A DNA stretch of 5,668 nucleotides from Actinomycetota bacterium (GTDB lineage Bacteria; Actinomycetota; Humimicrobiia; Humimicrobiales; Humimicrobiaceae), in NCBI GenBank assembly GCA_022865545.1, contig JALHTA010000163.1, positions 1 through 5,668 on the forward strand, in the 5' to 3' direction. Positions 1 to 5,487 of the stretch are shown piece after piece. The translations under genes and the position numbers were made by a program. Position 1 is the first letter of the stretch. Each line of letters opens with the position of its first letter. Under the pieces are notes generated by a model, which was given only the letters and a program-made list of their open reading frames with translations, did not search any database and was not told where the DNA came from.

Positions 1-84
1 ATAGGTTAAAAAATGAAAAACCTAAAGAAAGAAGCTAATCTTAAAATTAAAAAGGAAATAATTAACACGATAGGGGATATAAAA

Positions 85-138
85 ATGAAAATATCTGATG
101 TGGAAAAAATGCAAGCAAATAAAGATGTTGAAGGATAA
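85..138 (+). CDS. Possible 17-codon upstream ORF (leader peptide or gene tail)
   Basis: An ATG at 85 follows an AGGGG at 72-76 with good spacing and opens a 17-residue reading frame (MKISDVEKMQANKDVEG) ending in TAA at 136-138. The same frame is open back to an ATG at 13, which would give a lysine-rich 41-residue peptide, but that start has no convincing ribosome binding site. The frame overlaps both possible ATG starts (98 and 125) of the membrane protein gene, so it could couple translation to that gene, which lacks an obvious site of its own. It could equally be the remnant of an unrelated gene or chance. No family is recognised. Confidence 0.3.
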   Translation: MKISDVEKMQANKDVEG

Positions 139-1405
139 TTTAAAGGAGAGGTCAGAGGCAGTATTGGGCGGCGTGGTTGGGATTGTACTCGCACTTGCAA
201 CCTACGACCTAATGTCTGTTTCCGTAACGGAATGGAGCCAGTTGGTCATACCACTATTTTTTTCCTTCTCTACCTTATTGCTGATCATGTTTCTGTGGTA
301 TATTGGGTCCGAGGCAGTAGACCTAGTTCCCCAAGAGAATCTTCTATTTGTTCTAAACATCATTCAAGTGATTGTCTTGACCACACTTCCTTTCGGTGTC
401 CGCCTTTCCCTCTTTTCCGAAATCAAAGAAATTGGGACAACATTCCTCGCCATTAGCACGGGGATTCTCTTCGCCTTAACTGCACTGATCAATTTTATCC
501 TTTTACAGAAACCGGAGAGCCGTACAGTTCCCAGATCCGTATTATGTGATATGCAGGCATATAAGTTTGGTTTGCCGGCAGGTTCACTGGTAGCATTTCT
601 CTCCCTCCTTATTCCAGCTGAGGCTATTGTTGGAGAACCTTTTGATAGATTGAACATTCCATTTCGTGCTTTTAGTCATATCTTGGCTTTTTCTGTGTTC
701 TTCTTGGTTACCATTGTAGCTGAGATATTTATACGAAGGCGTCTGTCAGCCATAGCAGAGGATGCTCCAGAGGTTCAGAAGGTGGGAGGAATCTTCCACT
801 CAAAAATGAGAACAGTCAATAACACGTTCTTTACGGCAGCGCTTGGCTTGAGTGCCTTCTCCTTAAGTGATCTTCCTGTTGCAGCTATAGCTGACTTGGT
901 TCCGCCGTTAGCCTACTTTACTTTCCTTTTCTTCTTGATTTATGTGTTCTGGGTTAAGCTTTATCGAGTATACGCTATCATTCCTAAGTGGGATGAATGG
1001 CTTGATATGTTAACCGCTTTTCCTTCTATGCTAGCAATCTTTGTTCCTCCAATGTTCCGCTTGATGGTGCTACCTAACCCTGAAACAAGGGAACTTGGTG
1101 CTATGGTTTTCACTATTTTGATGGCTATGTTTGCTTTAGCTAATGCTACGGTATATATCTACGTTGCTAGGTTTAGAAAGAGTGATTTAAGGTTTCGTCA
1201 AGAAAGAAGGAGTGAGTTCCGCCGATGGGCAACCGGAAGCCTCGTCTTAGCCTTCATCTTAGTAGCTTCGTTACTGATACCCTCCAACATTACAACCTTA
1301 ATGGATATCCCCTTGCGGGTTATTGTCTGGTGGATTTCCCTAGTGATCTTTGAAATTATCATGTGGGTAGCTACTCATAGGCTATCAAACGACAAAGAAA
1401 AGTAG
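98..1405 (+). CDS. 12-segment membrane protein, tandem TMEM175/DUF1211-like repeats
   Basis: This encodes a 435-residue integral membrane protein with about 12 hydrophobic segments, at roughly residues 22-40, 48-69, 82-104, 112-136, 158-176, 192-213, 242-259, 268-288, 304-325, 334-356, 377-395 and 404-425. They fall into two six-segment halves joined by a polar linker (about 214-238). Each half begins with an Arg-containing helix start (ERSEAVLGGVVGIVLAL; KMRTVNNTFFTAALGLSAF). A second helix then runs into a WYIGSE or FWVKLYR stretch, followed by an LPFGVRL or PPMFRLMVLP turn after the third helix. This order resembles TMEM175/DUF1211 proteins, whose known members include lysosomal and prokaryotic potassium channels. 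The typical FSDG pore motif is not intact in either half, so ion conduction is an inference only and an uncharacterised membrane role is possible. The start is uncertain. The outer ATG is given, but ATG 125 (MLKDNLKERSEA) fits the family start better, and neither has a clear ribosome binding site. TTG 164, behind an AAAGGAGAGG, would cut into the first conserved helix. Confidence 0.8.
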   Translation: MWKKCKQIKMLKDNLKERSEAVLGGVVGIVLALATYDLMSVSVTEWSQLVIPLFFSFSTLLLIMFLWYIGSEAVDLVPQENLLFVLNIIQVIVLTTLPFGVRLSLFSEIKEIGTTFLAISTGILFALTALINFILLQKPESRTVPRSVLCDMQAYKFGLPAGSLVAFLSLLIPAEAIVGEPFDRLNIPFRAFSHILAFSVFFLVTIVAEIFIRRRLSAIAEDAPEVQKVGGIFHSKMRTVNNTFFTAALGLSAFSLSDLPVAAIADLVPPLAYFTFLFFLIYVFWVKLYRVYAIIPKWDEWLDMLTAFPSMLAIFVPPMFRLMVLPNPETRELGAMVFTILMAMFALANATVYIYVARFRKSDLRFRQERRSEFRRWATGSLVLAFILVASLLIPSNITTLMDIPLRVIVWWISLVIFEIIMWVATHRLSNDKEK

Positions 1406-1564
1406 ACGCGCGTACAATAAATGATTATATAATAAAAAAATGTGTAAACATGAAAAAGTAAACAAACAATGAGATATCGGAACTAAGTATCGTCCCTTGC
1501 ATACTAAGATTTGGATTCGTTACACATAGAATTAGATACTCTTAGAAAAAGGTGGTAAATAAAA
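1406..1564. other. AT-rich intergenic stretch, no gene seen
   Basis: Directly after the membrane gene's TAG lies an 8-base palindrome, ACGCGCGT (1406-1413), with no U-tract-type terminator behind it. The rest is A-rich with no supported ORF. It ends in AAAGGTGG (about 1548-1555), a plausible ribosome binding site for the short ORF at 1565. Confidence 0.4.
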
Positions 1565-1648
1565 ATGGGAATATATGATAAATTGTTTGGGAAAAAACAG
1601 GAAAAGGAAAAAAAGTATAGACCCAAAAAACCAATAAATAGTGAGTAG
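1565..1648 (+). pseudogene. 27-residue lysine-rich ORF, likely the interrupted start of a gene
   Basis: The ATG at 1565 sits 9 bases after a GGTGG preceded by an A-run, a reasonable ribosome binding site. The peptide begins MGIYDKLFGKKQEKEKK and ends in TAG at 1646-1648. Openings of the type MG(I/L/F)(Y/F)DKLFGKK are common at the N-termini of larger, often cytoplasmic or membrane-associated proteins. I therefore read this as the first codons of a gene whose remainder is gone. The last six or so codons lie inside repeat copy A (from about 1629), so the repeat may have replaced the rest of the gene. A genuine micro-protein cannot be excluded. Confidence 0.4.
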
Positions 1649-1752
1649 CACGGGGGGGTAGATTAATTAACCCATAAAGATAATTCTGGAATTACAGTAT
1701 TCTCATTTAATAATAAAATCCTGGTTTTAACATCGTCCACAGTGGCCAGCCA
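1629..1752 (-). repeat. Intergenic repeat, copy A (about 124 bp)
   Basis: This matches 5272-5398 over its whole length. The outer end (AACCAATAAATAGTGAGTA at 1629-1647) is identical to copy C. The other end, 1714-1752, is a 39-base block ending GTGGCCAGCCA that is identical to 5360-5398. The middle is more diverged, with small indels. Copy B at 3321-3404 aligns with the inner 85 bases or so. Similarity falls off just beyond GGCCAGCCA in all copies. Strand is assigned by the minus-strand reading frame it contains. It lies 8 bases beyond the stop codon of the hydrolase gene. Confidence 0.85.
1663..1752 (-). pseudogene. C-terminal protein fragment inside repeat A
   Basis: Minus-strand translation from the TGG at 1752-1750 gives WLATVDDVKTRI, then LLLNENTV, then IPELSLWVN and a TAA at 1665-1663. 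There is no start codon. The frame extends upstream only a few codons (I-S-L-G before the Trp) to a stop at about 1767-1765. The same peptide pattern recurs in copies B and C. In C the codon aligned with this copy's TGG (1674-1672) is a TAG stop, so the tails differ in length. The fragment looks like the last part of a helical protein, possibly a mobile-element protein. The parent family was not recognised. Confidence 0.5.
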
Positions 1753-1760
1753 ACCTAAGC

Positions 1761-3206
1761 TTATTTAGCGCTTCGTCCTCGCCATTTTCGGTAGAACAAA
1801 AAGAGGGATATAGATATCAGCAAAGCTAGAGAGATACCCAGCACTAGCAGCAGAATCCAGTTGCCATTTTGACTTGGCTTACTCAGCGCATCCTCAGCGA
1901 TATCATCGGTATTTCCCGATGAATCGGTATCTGCAAGCGAGGATCCGCAACTTTCGCCATTGGCAACCGTGCATACCCTATCGATCAGGTCATCAAGATC
2001 ATAACCATACTGTTCGAGGGACTTCGAAAGTCCTTGCTCATAACTATCTGTCGATTCAATTCCTTCCTTTGCAGCTCGCCAGTTGCGTTTGGGAGAGTAG
2101 TCCACAAAATAGTAAAAGACATCGCCTTTAAGATTAGCGTTGATATTCAACATCTTTACTGGTGTGTCTGGTGATAAGTCAAAGCGCGACATATCAAAGT
2201 ATTTAATCTTTCTGCCTGTGGAGGTACGGAAGTATACTCTTCCCTGTTTCATGTCAATCACTATAGACCACTGTGTCAATCCTCGCTCCAGATTCTTGAG
2301 GATCTTAAAACCATAGTCCGGGTCTATAGACTGTGGAGCATTCTGAATCATATAGGCTGCATGAACAAATCTTGCGGTACCTTTGTCACGAAGGCTAACA
2401 GACTCCTCTCCCCCGAAACCGGTATAATTTATAAGGTTTACCAGCTCTTCCTGATAAGCATCATTGCACAGCACAGGCATAGGCATTGAGTTACCAGTGG
2501 AGACATTGAGATCACCATCAATGAATTCAATACCCGCAGTATTTCCATCTTTGTCAGAAACAAAAAAGTGCCATGTCCAGCCATCAAGGACAATGGTCGA
2601 GAGGTTTAACAGGACTTCCTCAACTGTAGCATAATTGTCCAGCTGATACTGCATCCACTGCATCATGAACATCCTCGGCACCTCATCGTCTTCTGGAAAG
2701 CGGGTCCCCAGAAGCGTCATCTCGTGAATGTAGAGTCCAGCTTCATTTATTCCACCATCGATAAATTCCTTGCCCCAGGCATTAAAAGTTATGGATCCAT
2801 AGCGAGAGGTCCATTCTACAGAGGGATTGATAGGCTTAATCCCTACGATTAACTCAAGAGCACTAACGCCAGTCTTCTTTACATTCCGCTTGTTGATCAC
2901 AATCGTACCAGGTACTTCTCGGCCCGAGTCGAGGTTGTGTCCGATTAGGAATGCGTCGTCAGTGCGAAACATAAAGGTCGAGCAGGAGGAACCAATGCCA
3001 ACGGATGGAAGCGTCGATGAAAAGAGGACGGTTCCGGAAGTGACTTCTCCCAACGGAGCTATATGAATCTCACCACCTGGCAACGGAGCATGGTTAACTG
3101 CCGTGAGATTCTCGGATGAGGGGCGACAGCTAGCCAATGACAGAAAGGTAAGGATTGTAATGATTACAAAAATAACTCTGGTTTTGATCTGGTTCTTTTC
3201 TCTAAT
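1761..3206 (-). CDS. Membrane-anchored Ntn amide hydrolase (choloylglycine hydrolase/penicillin V acylase-like), ATT start proposed
   Basis: This enzyme probably cleaves a linear amide (C-N) bond outside the cytoplasmic membrane. Bile-salt, penicillin V and N-acyl amino acid or lactone hydrolases are its known relatives, and the substrate here is unknown. Numbering is from the ATT at 3206 (481 residues). A signal peptide has basic residues near 2-10, a hydrophobic core at 11-24 and the lipobox L-A-S-C with Cys27. The Ntn domain follows: nucleophile Cys75 (SSC-STF), GHNLD with Asp93, DGGINEAGL with Asn154, the W.QYQLDN..TVEEV stretch near 184-198, LCND with Asn248, TARF with Arg279, and LTQWSIVIDMKQGRVYFRT near 310-328. 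These fit the catalytic Cys, Asp, Asn, Asn and Arg of the family. A Ser/Asp-rich linker leads to a C-terminal membrane helix (about 448-472) and a basic tail. The only conventional start, TTG at 3137, falls within the lipobox and would delete the signal peptide, so ATT is preferred. The gene stands alone on its strand between repeats A and B, and is richer in G+C than the glycosyltransferase gene. Confidence 0.85.
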   Translation of the reverse strand: MREKNQIKTRVIFVIITILTFLSLASCRPSSENLTAVNHAPLPGGEIHIAPLGEVTSGTVLFSSTLPSVGIGSSCSTFMFRTDDAFLIGHNLDSGREVPGTIVINKRNVKKTGVSALELIVGIKPINPSVEWTSRYGSITFNAWGKEFIDGGINEAGLYIHEMTLLGTRFPEDDEVPRMFMMQWMQYQLDNYATVEEVLLNLSTIVLDGWTWHFFVSDKDGNTAGIEFIDGDLNVSTGNSMPMPVLCNDAYQEELVNLINYTGFGGEESVSLRDKGTARFVHAAYMIQNAPQSIDPDYGFKILKNLERGLTQWSIVIDMKQGRVYFRTSTGRKIKYFDMSRFDLSPDTPVKMLNINANLKGDVFYYFVDYSPKRNWRAAKEGIESTDSYEQGLSKSLEQYGYDLDDLIDRVCTVANGESCGSSLADTDSSGNTDDIAEDALSKPSQNGNWILLLVLGISLALLISISLFLFYRKWRGRSAK

Positions 3207-3212
3207 GGGCTT

Positions 3213-3218
3213 CCTCCT
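3213..3218 (-). promoter_or_regulatory. Ribosome binding site AGGAGG for the hydrolase gene
   Basis: On the minus strand a perfect AGGAGG is followed by AAGCCC and then ATT at 3206-3204, the ideal six-base spacing. No ATG, GTG or TTG lies in frame between the upstream stop (TGA, 3227-3225) and the TTG at 3137. This site is the main reason to place the start at ATT. Confidence 0.7.
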
Positions 3219-3288
3219 CGGAGATCAAGTATAAGGACCTCATTAATAACATAATTTCTTGAAAAAGTGAATAAACAGAATATATAAA

Positions 3289-3316
3289 ATCATAAAGTTT
3301 TAGAAGAAATACACAA
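3289..3316 (-). promoter_or_regulatory. Possible sigma70-type promoter of the hydrolase gene
   Basis: On the minus strand TTGTGT (3316-3311) and TATGAT (3294-3289) are 16 bases apart. They match the bacterial -35 at three positions and the -10 at five. Transcription would start near 3282 and leave a leader of about 75 bases. The DNA is so AT-rich that chance matches are expected. Confidence 0.25.
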
Positions 3317-3320
3317 TTTA

Positions 3321-3404
3321 TTAATAGTGGCTTAGTTCAGGCATAAAAATATCCTCCTTTTTATCAATAATCCTGGTTCTAACTTCGTCCGCTATGGCCA
3401 GCCA
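3321..3404 (-). repeat. Intergenic repeat, copy B (shorter and diverged)
   Basis: The block ending ATGGCCAGCCA at 3404 aligns without gaps to the 39-base core of copies A and C, with about 7 differences. The alignment continues with lower identity to about 3321. The outer AACCAATAAATAGTGAGTA end found in A and C is not recognisable here. The copy has the same orientation as A and C. Confidence 0.75.
3321..3404 (-). pseudogene. C-terminal protein fragment inside repeat B, frameshifted upstream
   Basis: Minus-strand translation from the TGG at 3404-3402 gives WLAIADEVRTRI, then IDKKEDIF, then MPELSHY and a TAA at 3323-3321. Compared with copies A and C the changes are mostly conservative (D to E, K to R, I to M). 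The frame closes upstream at a TAA (3425-3423). In the adjacent frame, however, the sequence continues as VDKNLSYLIGW, so a one- or two-base indel near 3405 could join them. That would extend the relic to roughly 3470. It lacks a start codon and is best seen as a decayed gene tail. Confidence 0.5.
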
Positions 3405-3474
3405 ATAAGATAACTTAAGTTCTTATCAACTGATAATTCAGCAACCATTTTGATTTCTGATAAATTTTCTATAG

Positions 3475-3499
3475 TTGATATATAATAAGGTCCTATAAT
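3475..3499 (+). promoter_or_regulatory. Possible promoter region for the glycosyltransferase gene
   Basis: Two TATAAT hexamers (3481-3486 and 3494-3499) lie 60-80 bases before the start codon. TTGATA at 3475-3480 is too close to either to be a normal -35. The best match at standard spacing is CTGATA at 3457-3462, 18 bases before the first hexamer. The site is tentative because the region is almost all A and T. Confidence 0.25.
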
Positions 3500-3543
3500 A
3501 TCTATTAAATAAGTACAGAAAATTTTAACCCTATAAAGTAAAT

Positions 3544-3548
3544 AGGAG
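3544..3548 (+). promoter_or_regulatory. Ribosome binding site AGGAG for the glycosyltransferase gene
   Basis: AGGAG is followed by an 11-base A-rich spacer and ATG 3560. The spacing is slightly long but acceptable, and it supports that ATG, which also begins the conserved first beta strand MKICIIHGY. Confidence 0.6.
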
Positions 3549-3559
3549 AAAAAAAAATA

Positions 3560-5263
3560 ATGAAAATCTGTATAATTCATGGGTATAAGCTTGATGGTAC
3601 AGGTAGCAATATATATGTTAGAAATATTGCAAATGAACTGGTTTCAAGAGGGCACGACTTATCCATAATGTGCCAGGACCGAAATGCGGATGTGATAGAT
3701 TTTGTTGATGAATTATTTTTTTTGGACAGAAATAATGAATCTTTATTATTAAAAGCTAAAAAAAAGACTGGTTTTAAGGGAAGCTGCAGGGTCTTTATAC
3801 CGGATCTAAACGGAAAACTTCTTGTATATGTATATGACAGATATGATGATTTTCCGGAAGTTCTTACTTTTCAGGAAGCTGAAAAAGAAAAAATCCTTGA
3901 TTATACAGATAGAAATATAAAAGCGCTTATGACTATTATAAAAGCTTTCCCACCTGATATAATCCATACAAACCACGCCATAATGCAGCCTTATATAGCC
4001 AGAAGAGCATTACTTGATAAAAAAATACCTTGTATAGCAACAGTACACGGGAGCGCACTCAATTTCAGTGTAAGAAAATCAGAATTTCTTCATAGCTTCG
4101 CATCAGAAGGGCTTGGCAATTCAAAGATAGTAATATGTGTCTCTGAATATAATGCAAGAGAGCTGGTACAATATTTTATTTCAAAGGGTGATAAGTTAGA
4201 AAAGAAAATAAAGGTACTACCGGTAGGTATAGACATAAACAAATTTAATATTTATGGTTTTAAAGATGATTCTGATAAAAAAAATAATATCCTTAAGCTT
4301 ATGGGCCTTTTAAGGGAAAAAATAAAGCTAAAAGATAAAGGTCTTGATACAGGAAGTAAAAAAGCGCTAAATGCTTATCTGGACTCAATATCTGGTATTG
4401 TCCCGGATGAAAGTTTAATTACTGAATATTTTAATGCACACTACAGCTCATATGATGCCTATAGTCCTGATAAGGATATCAAAGATGTTCTGTCTAGCAT
4501 AGATTTTATAAAAAAAGATATAATACTTTTTACAGGTAAATATCTCTGGACAAAGGGTTGTCAGACTCTTATTACTGCTCTTCCATATATTTTTAAAAGG
4601 TCTGCTGATACTGAGGTAATATTTATAGGTTTTGGTCAGTCAAGAGCTGTTTTTGAATCATTGGTTTATTGTCTTTCTAAGGGTTATAAGGATCTTTTTT
4701 TATTTCTTGCTCAAAGACATTTTAAAATAGATCCTGGATCTAAAGCCGATACACCTGAGATTACAAAGAAGTTTCTGGAAAGACTGGAAAAACAGGATAT
4801 CCTTAATGACTTTTTCTTAATGGCAAAAGAACTGGATTTTTATAACAAGGTTCATTTTACAGGGATAATGTCTCATGACGAATTGAGGTATATGATGCCC
4901 CTGGCTGATGTATTTGTAGCTCCTTCTATCTTTACTGAGGCTTTTGGTACAGTAGCTGCCGAAGCGCTGGCCTGCGGTGTTTTACCTGTGATAACTTATG
5001 ATTATGGCTTTAAGGAGGTCCGTGACAATATCTATAAAAAACTGGATGAGGAAAGCCTGCATAAATTACCATTGTTAAGACTGAATGAAGATTTCATAGA
5101 TAATCTTGCAAAAAACATAATTTCCATATTGGATTTTCCTAAAAGAAAGGATAGTGACTTCAGGTCTAAATGCCACAATATAGCAAGTAGTTTTTATTCC
5201 TGGACAGGAATAGCCGCAGAATATGAAAATTTATATAGGTACTATTTGAGTAATAATTTCTGA
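3560..5263 (+). CDS. GT4-family (GT-B fold) glycosyltransferase, enlarged
   Basis: This is a predicted cytosolic, retaining, nucleotide-sugar-dependent glycosyltransferase of 567 residues. No signal peptide or membrane helix is seen. The N-terminal Rossmann half begins MKICIIHGY with a glycine loop, DGTGSNIYV (12-20), then NIANELVSRGHDL (22-34), PPDIIHTNHA (131-140), a second conserved segment IPCIATVHGS (156-165) and VICVSEYNAR (191-200). KVLPVGIDINKF (218-229) precedes the domain switch. The C-terminal donor-binding half has ILFTGKYLWTKGCQTLI (322-338), EVIFIGFG (352-359), VHFTGIMSHDEL (431-442) and the signature E460-A-F-G...E468, an E-X7-E motif, followed by ALACGVLPVITYDYG (469-483). GT4 enzymes are usually about 350-420 residues. 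The excess lies in charged inserts near 45-115, 233-318 and 365-425. The acceptor cannot be predicted. Polysaccharide, glycolipid or glycoprotein synthesis are all possible, and sucrose- or glycogen-synthase-like activity is also open. The gene is markedly AT-rich with many ATA and AAA codons, unlike the other two large genes. It is monocistronic in this window, and repeat C begins 8 bases after its stop codon. Confidence 0.88.
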   Translation: MKICIIHGYKLDGTGSNIYVRNIANELVSRGHDLSIMCQDRNADVIDFVDELFFLDRNNESLLLKAKKKTGFKGSCRVFIPDLNGKLLVYVYDRYDDFPEVLTFQEAEKEKILDYTDRNIKALMTIIKAFPPDIIHTNHAIMQPYIARRALLDKKIPCIATVHGSALNFSVRKSEFLHSFASEGLGNSKIVICVSEYNARELVQYFISKGDKLEKKIKVLPVGIDINKFNIYGFKDDSDKKNNILKLMGLLREKIKLKDKGLDTGSKKALNAYLDSISGIVPDESLITEYFNAHYSSYDAYSPDKDIKDVLSSIDFIKKDIILFTGKYLWTKGCQTLITALPYIFKRSADTEVIFIGFGQSRAVFESLVYCLSKGYKDLFLFLAQRHFKIDPGSKADTPEITKKFLERLEKQDILNDFFLMAKELDFYNKVHFTGIMSHDELRYMMPLADVFVAPSIFTEAFGTVAAEALACGVLPVITYDYGFKEVRDNIYKKLDEESLHKLPLLRLNEDFIDNLAKNIISILDFPKRKDSDFRSKCHNIASSFYSWTGIAAEYENLYRYYLSNNF

Positions 5264-5271
5264 TTAGGGAT

Positions 5272-5398
5272 AACCAATAAATAGTGAGTAACACGGCGGG
5301 GTAGACAATAATTAAACCTAAAAAGCTAATTCTGGTATAAATATATCCCCATTTAACAGTAAAATCCTGGTTTTAACATCGTCCACAGTGGCCAGCCA
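5272..5398 (-). repeat. Intergenic repeat, copy C (about 127 bp)
   Basis: This is the fullest partner of copy A. AACCAATAAATAGTGAGTA at 5272-5290 and the 39-base block at 5360-5398 are identical to A. The stretch between them differs by substitutions and a net three bases. It sits just after the glycosyltransferase stop codon (5261-5263). Beyond GGCCAGCCA the similarity to A and B fades within a few codons. Confidence 0.85.
5318..5398 (-). pseudogene. C-terminal protein fragment inside repeat C
   Basis: Minus-strand translation gives WLATVDDVKTRI, then LLLNGDIF, then IPELAF and a TAG at 5320-5318. Upstream the frame keeps K-S-Y-M before the Trp and then meets a TAA (5413-5411). A neighbouring frame continues as FEYLKKLYV. 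The short upstream match S-(Y/L)-x-W is shared with copies A and B, so the homology probably extends beyond the nucleotide-level repeat boundary. There is no start codon. Function of the parent protein is unknown. Confidence 0.5.
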
Positions 5399-5455
5399 CA
5401 TATAACTTTTTTAAATACTCAAAATAACCTTTAAATTGATTAATTCTTTTAAAAA

Positions 5456-5487
5456 TTGGTTCGAAATTTCGCAACCCGGGCTAGCCA
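5456..5487 (-). other. GC-rich palindromic island, possible decayed repeat copy D
   Basis: Within AT-rich DNA, GGTTCGAAATTTCGCAACC (5458-5476) contains the perfect palindrome CGAAATTTCG flanked by GGTT/AACC. It is followed by overlapping CCCGGG (5475-5480) and GGCTAGCC (5479-5486). TGGTTC...GGCTAGCCA has the same 31-base length as TGGTTC...GGCCAGCCA of copy B and agrees at about 20 positions. Minus-strand reading gives WLARVAKFRTNF, resembling WLATVDDVKTRI. It may be a worn fourth repeat or an unrelated regulatory palindrome. It does not fold as a tRNA arm. Confidence 0.3.

Noticed and set aside
364..657. Minus-strand ORF inside the membrane protein gene
   Set aside because: It lies opposite a clear coding frame with family-like helices and has no start signal or recognisable motif.
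1406..1413. ACGCGCGT as a transcription terminator
   Set aside because: The palindrome leaves no loop for a hairpin and no T-run follows it.
1874..2131. Plus-strand ORF inside the hydrolase gene
   Set aside because: It is antisense to a gene with intact catalytic motifs and looks like a frame shadow.
3202..3243. 13-residue leader ORF (MRSLYLISEEEAH) on the minus strand, whose TAG overlaps the proposed ATT start
   Set aside because: It has no ribosome binding site. Joining it to the hydrolase by frameshift would put an acidic stretch before the signal peptide, so chance is more likely.
3392..3580. 62-codon minus-strand ORF across the glycosyltransferase leader
   Set aside because: It has no ribosome binding site and overlaps the glycosyltransferase start. 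Only its last dozen or so codons look meaningful, as a frameshifted extension of repeat B.
1629..5398. CRISPR array
   Set aside because: The repeats are few, long, partly diverged and separated by full genes rather than by short regular spacers.
1629..5398. Classical integron attC sites
   Set aside because: No copy shows the paired RYYYAAC and GTTRRRY ends or a convincing left-to-right stem. The minus-strand GTTAAAA/GTTAGAA is a weak match and is explained by the coding frame.
5456..5487. tRNA T-arm or tRNA remnant, suggested by GGTTCGAAA
   Set aside because: The flanking five-base stems do not pair on either strand and no acceptor end follows.
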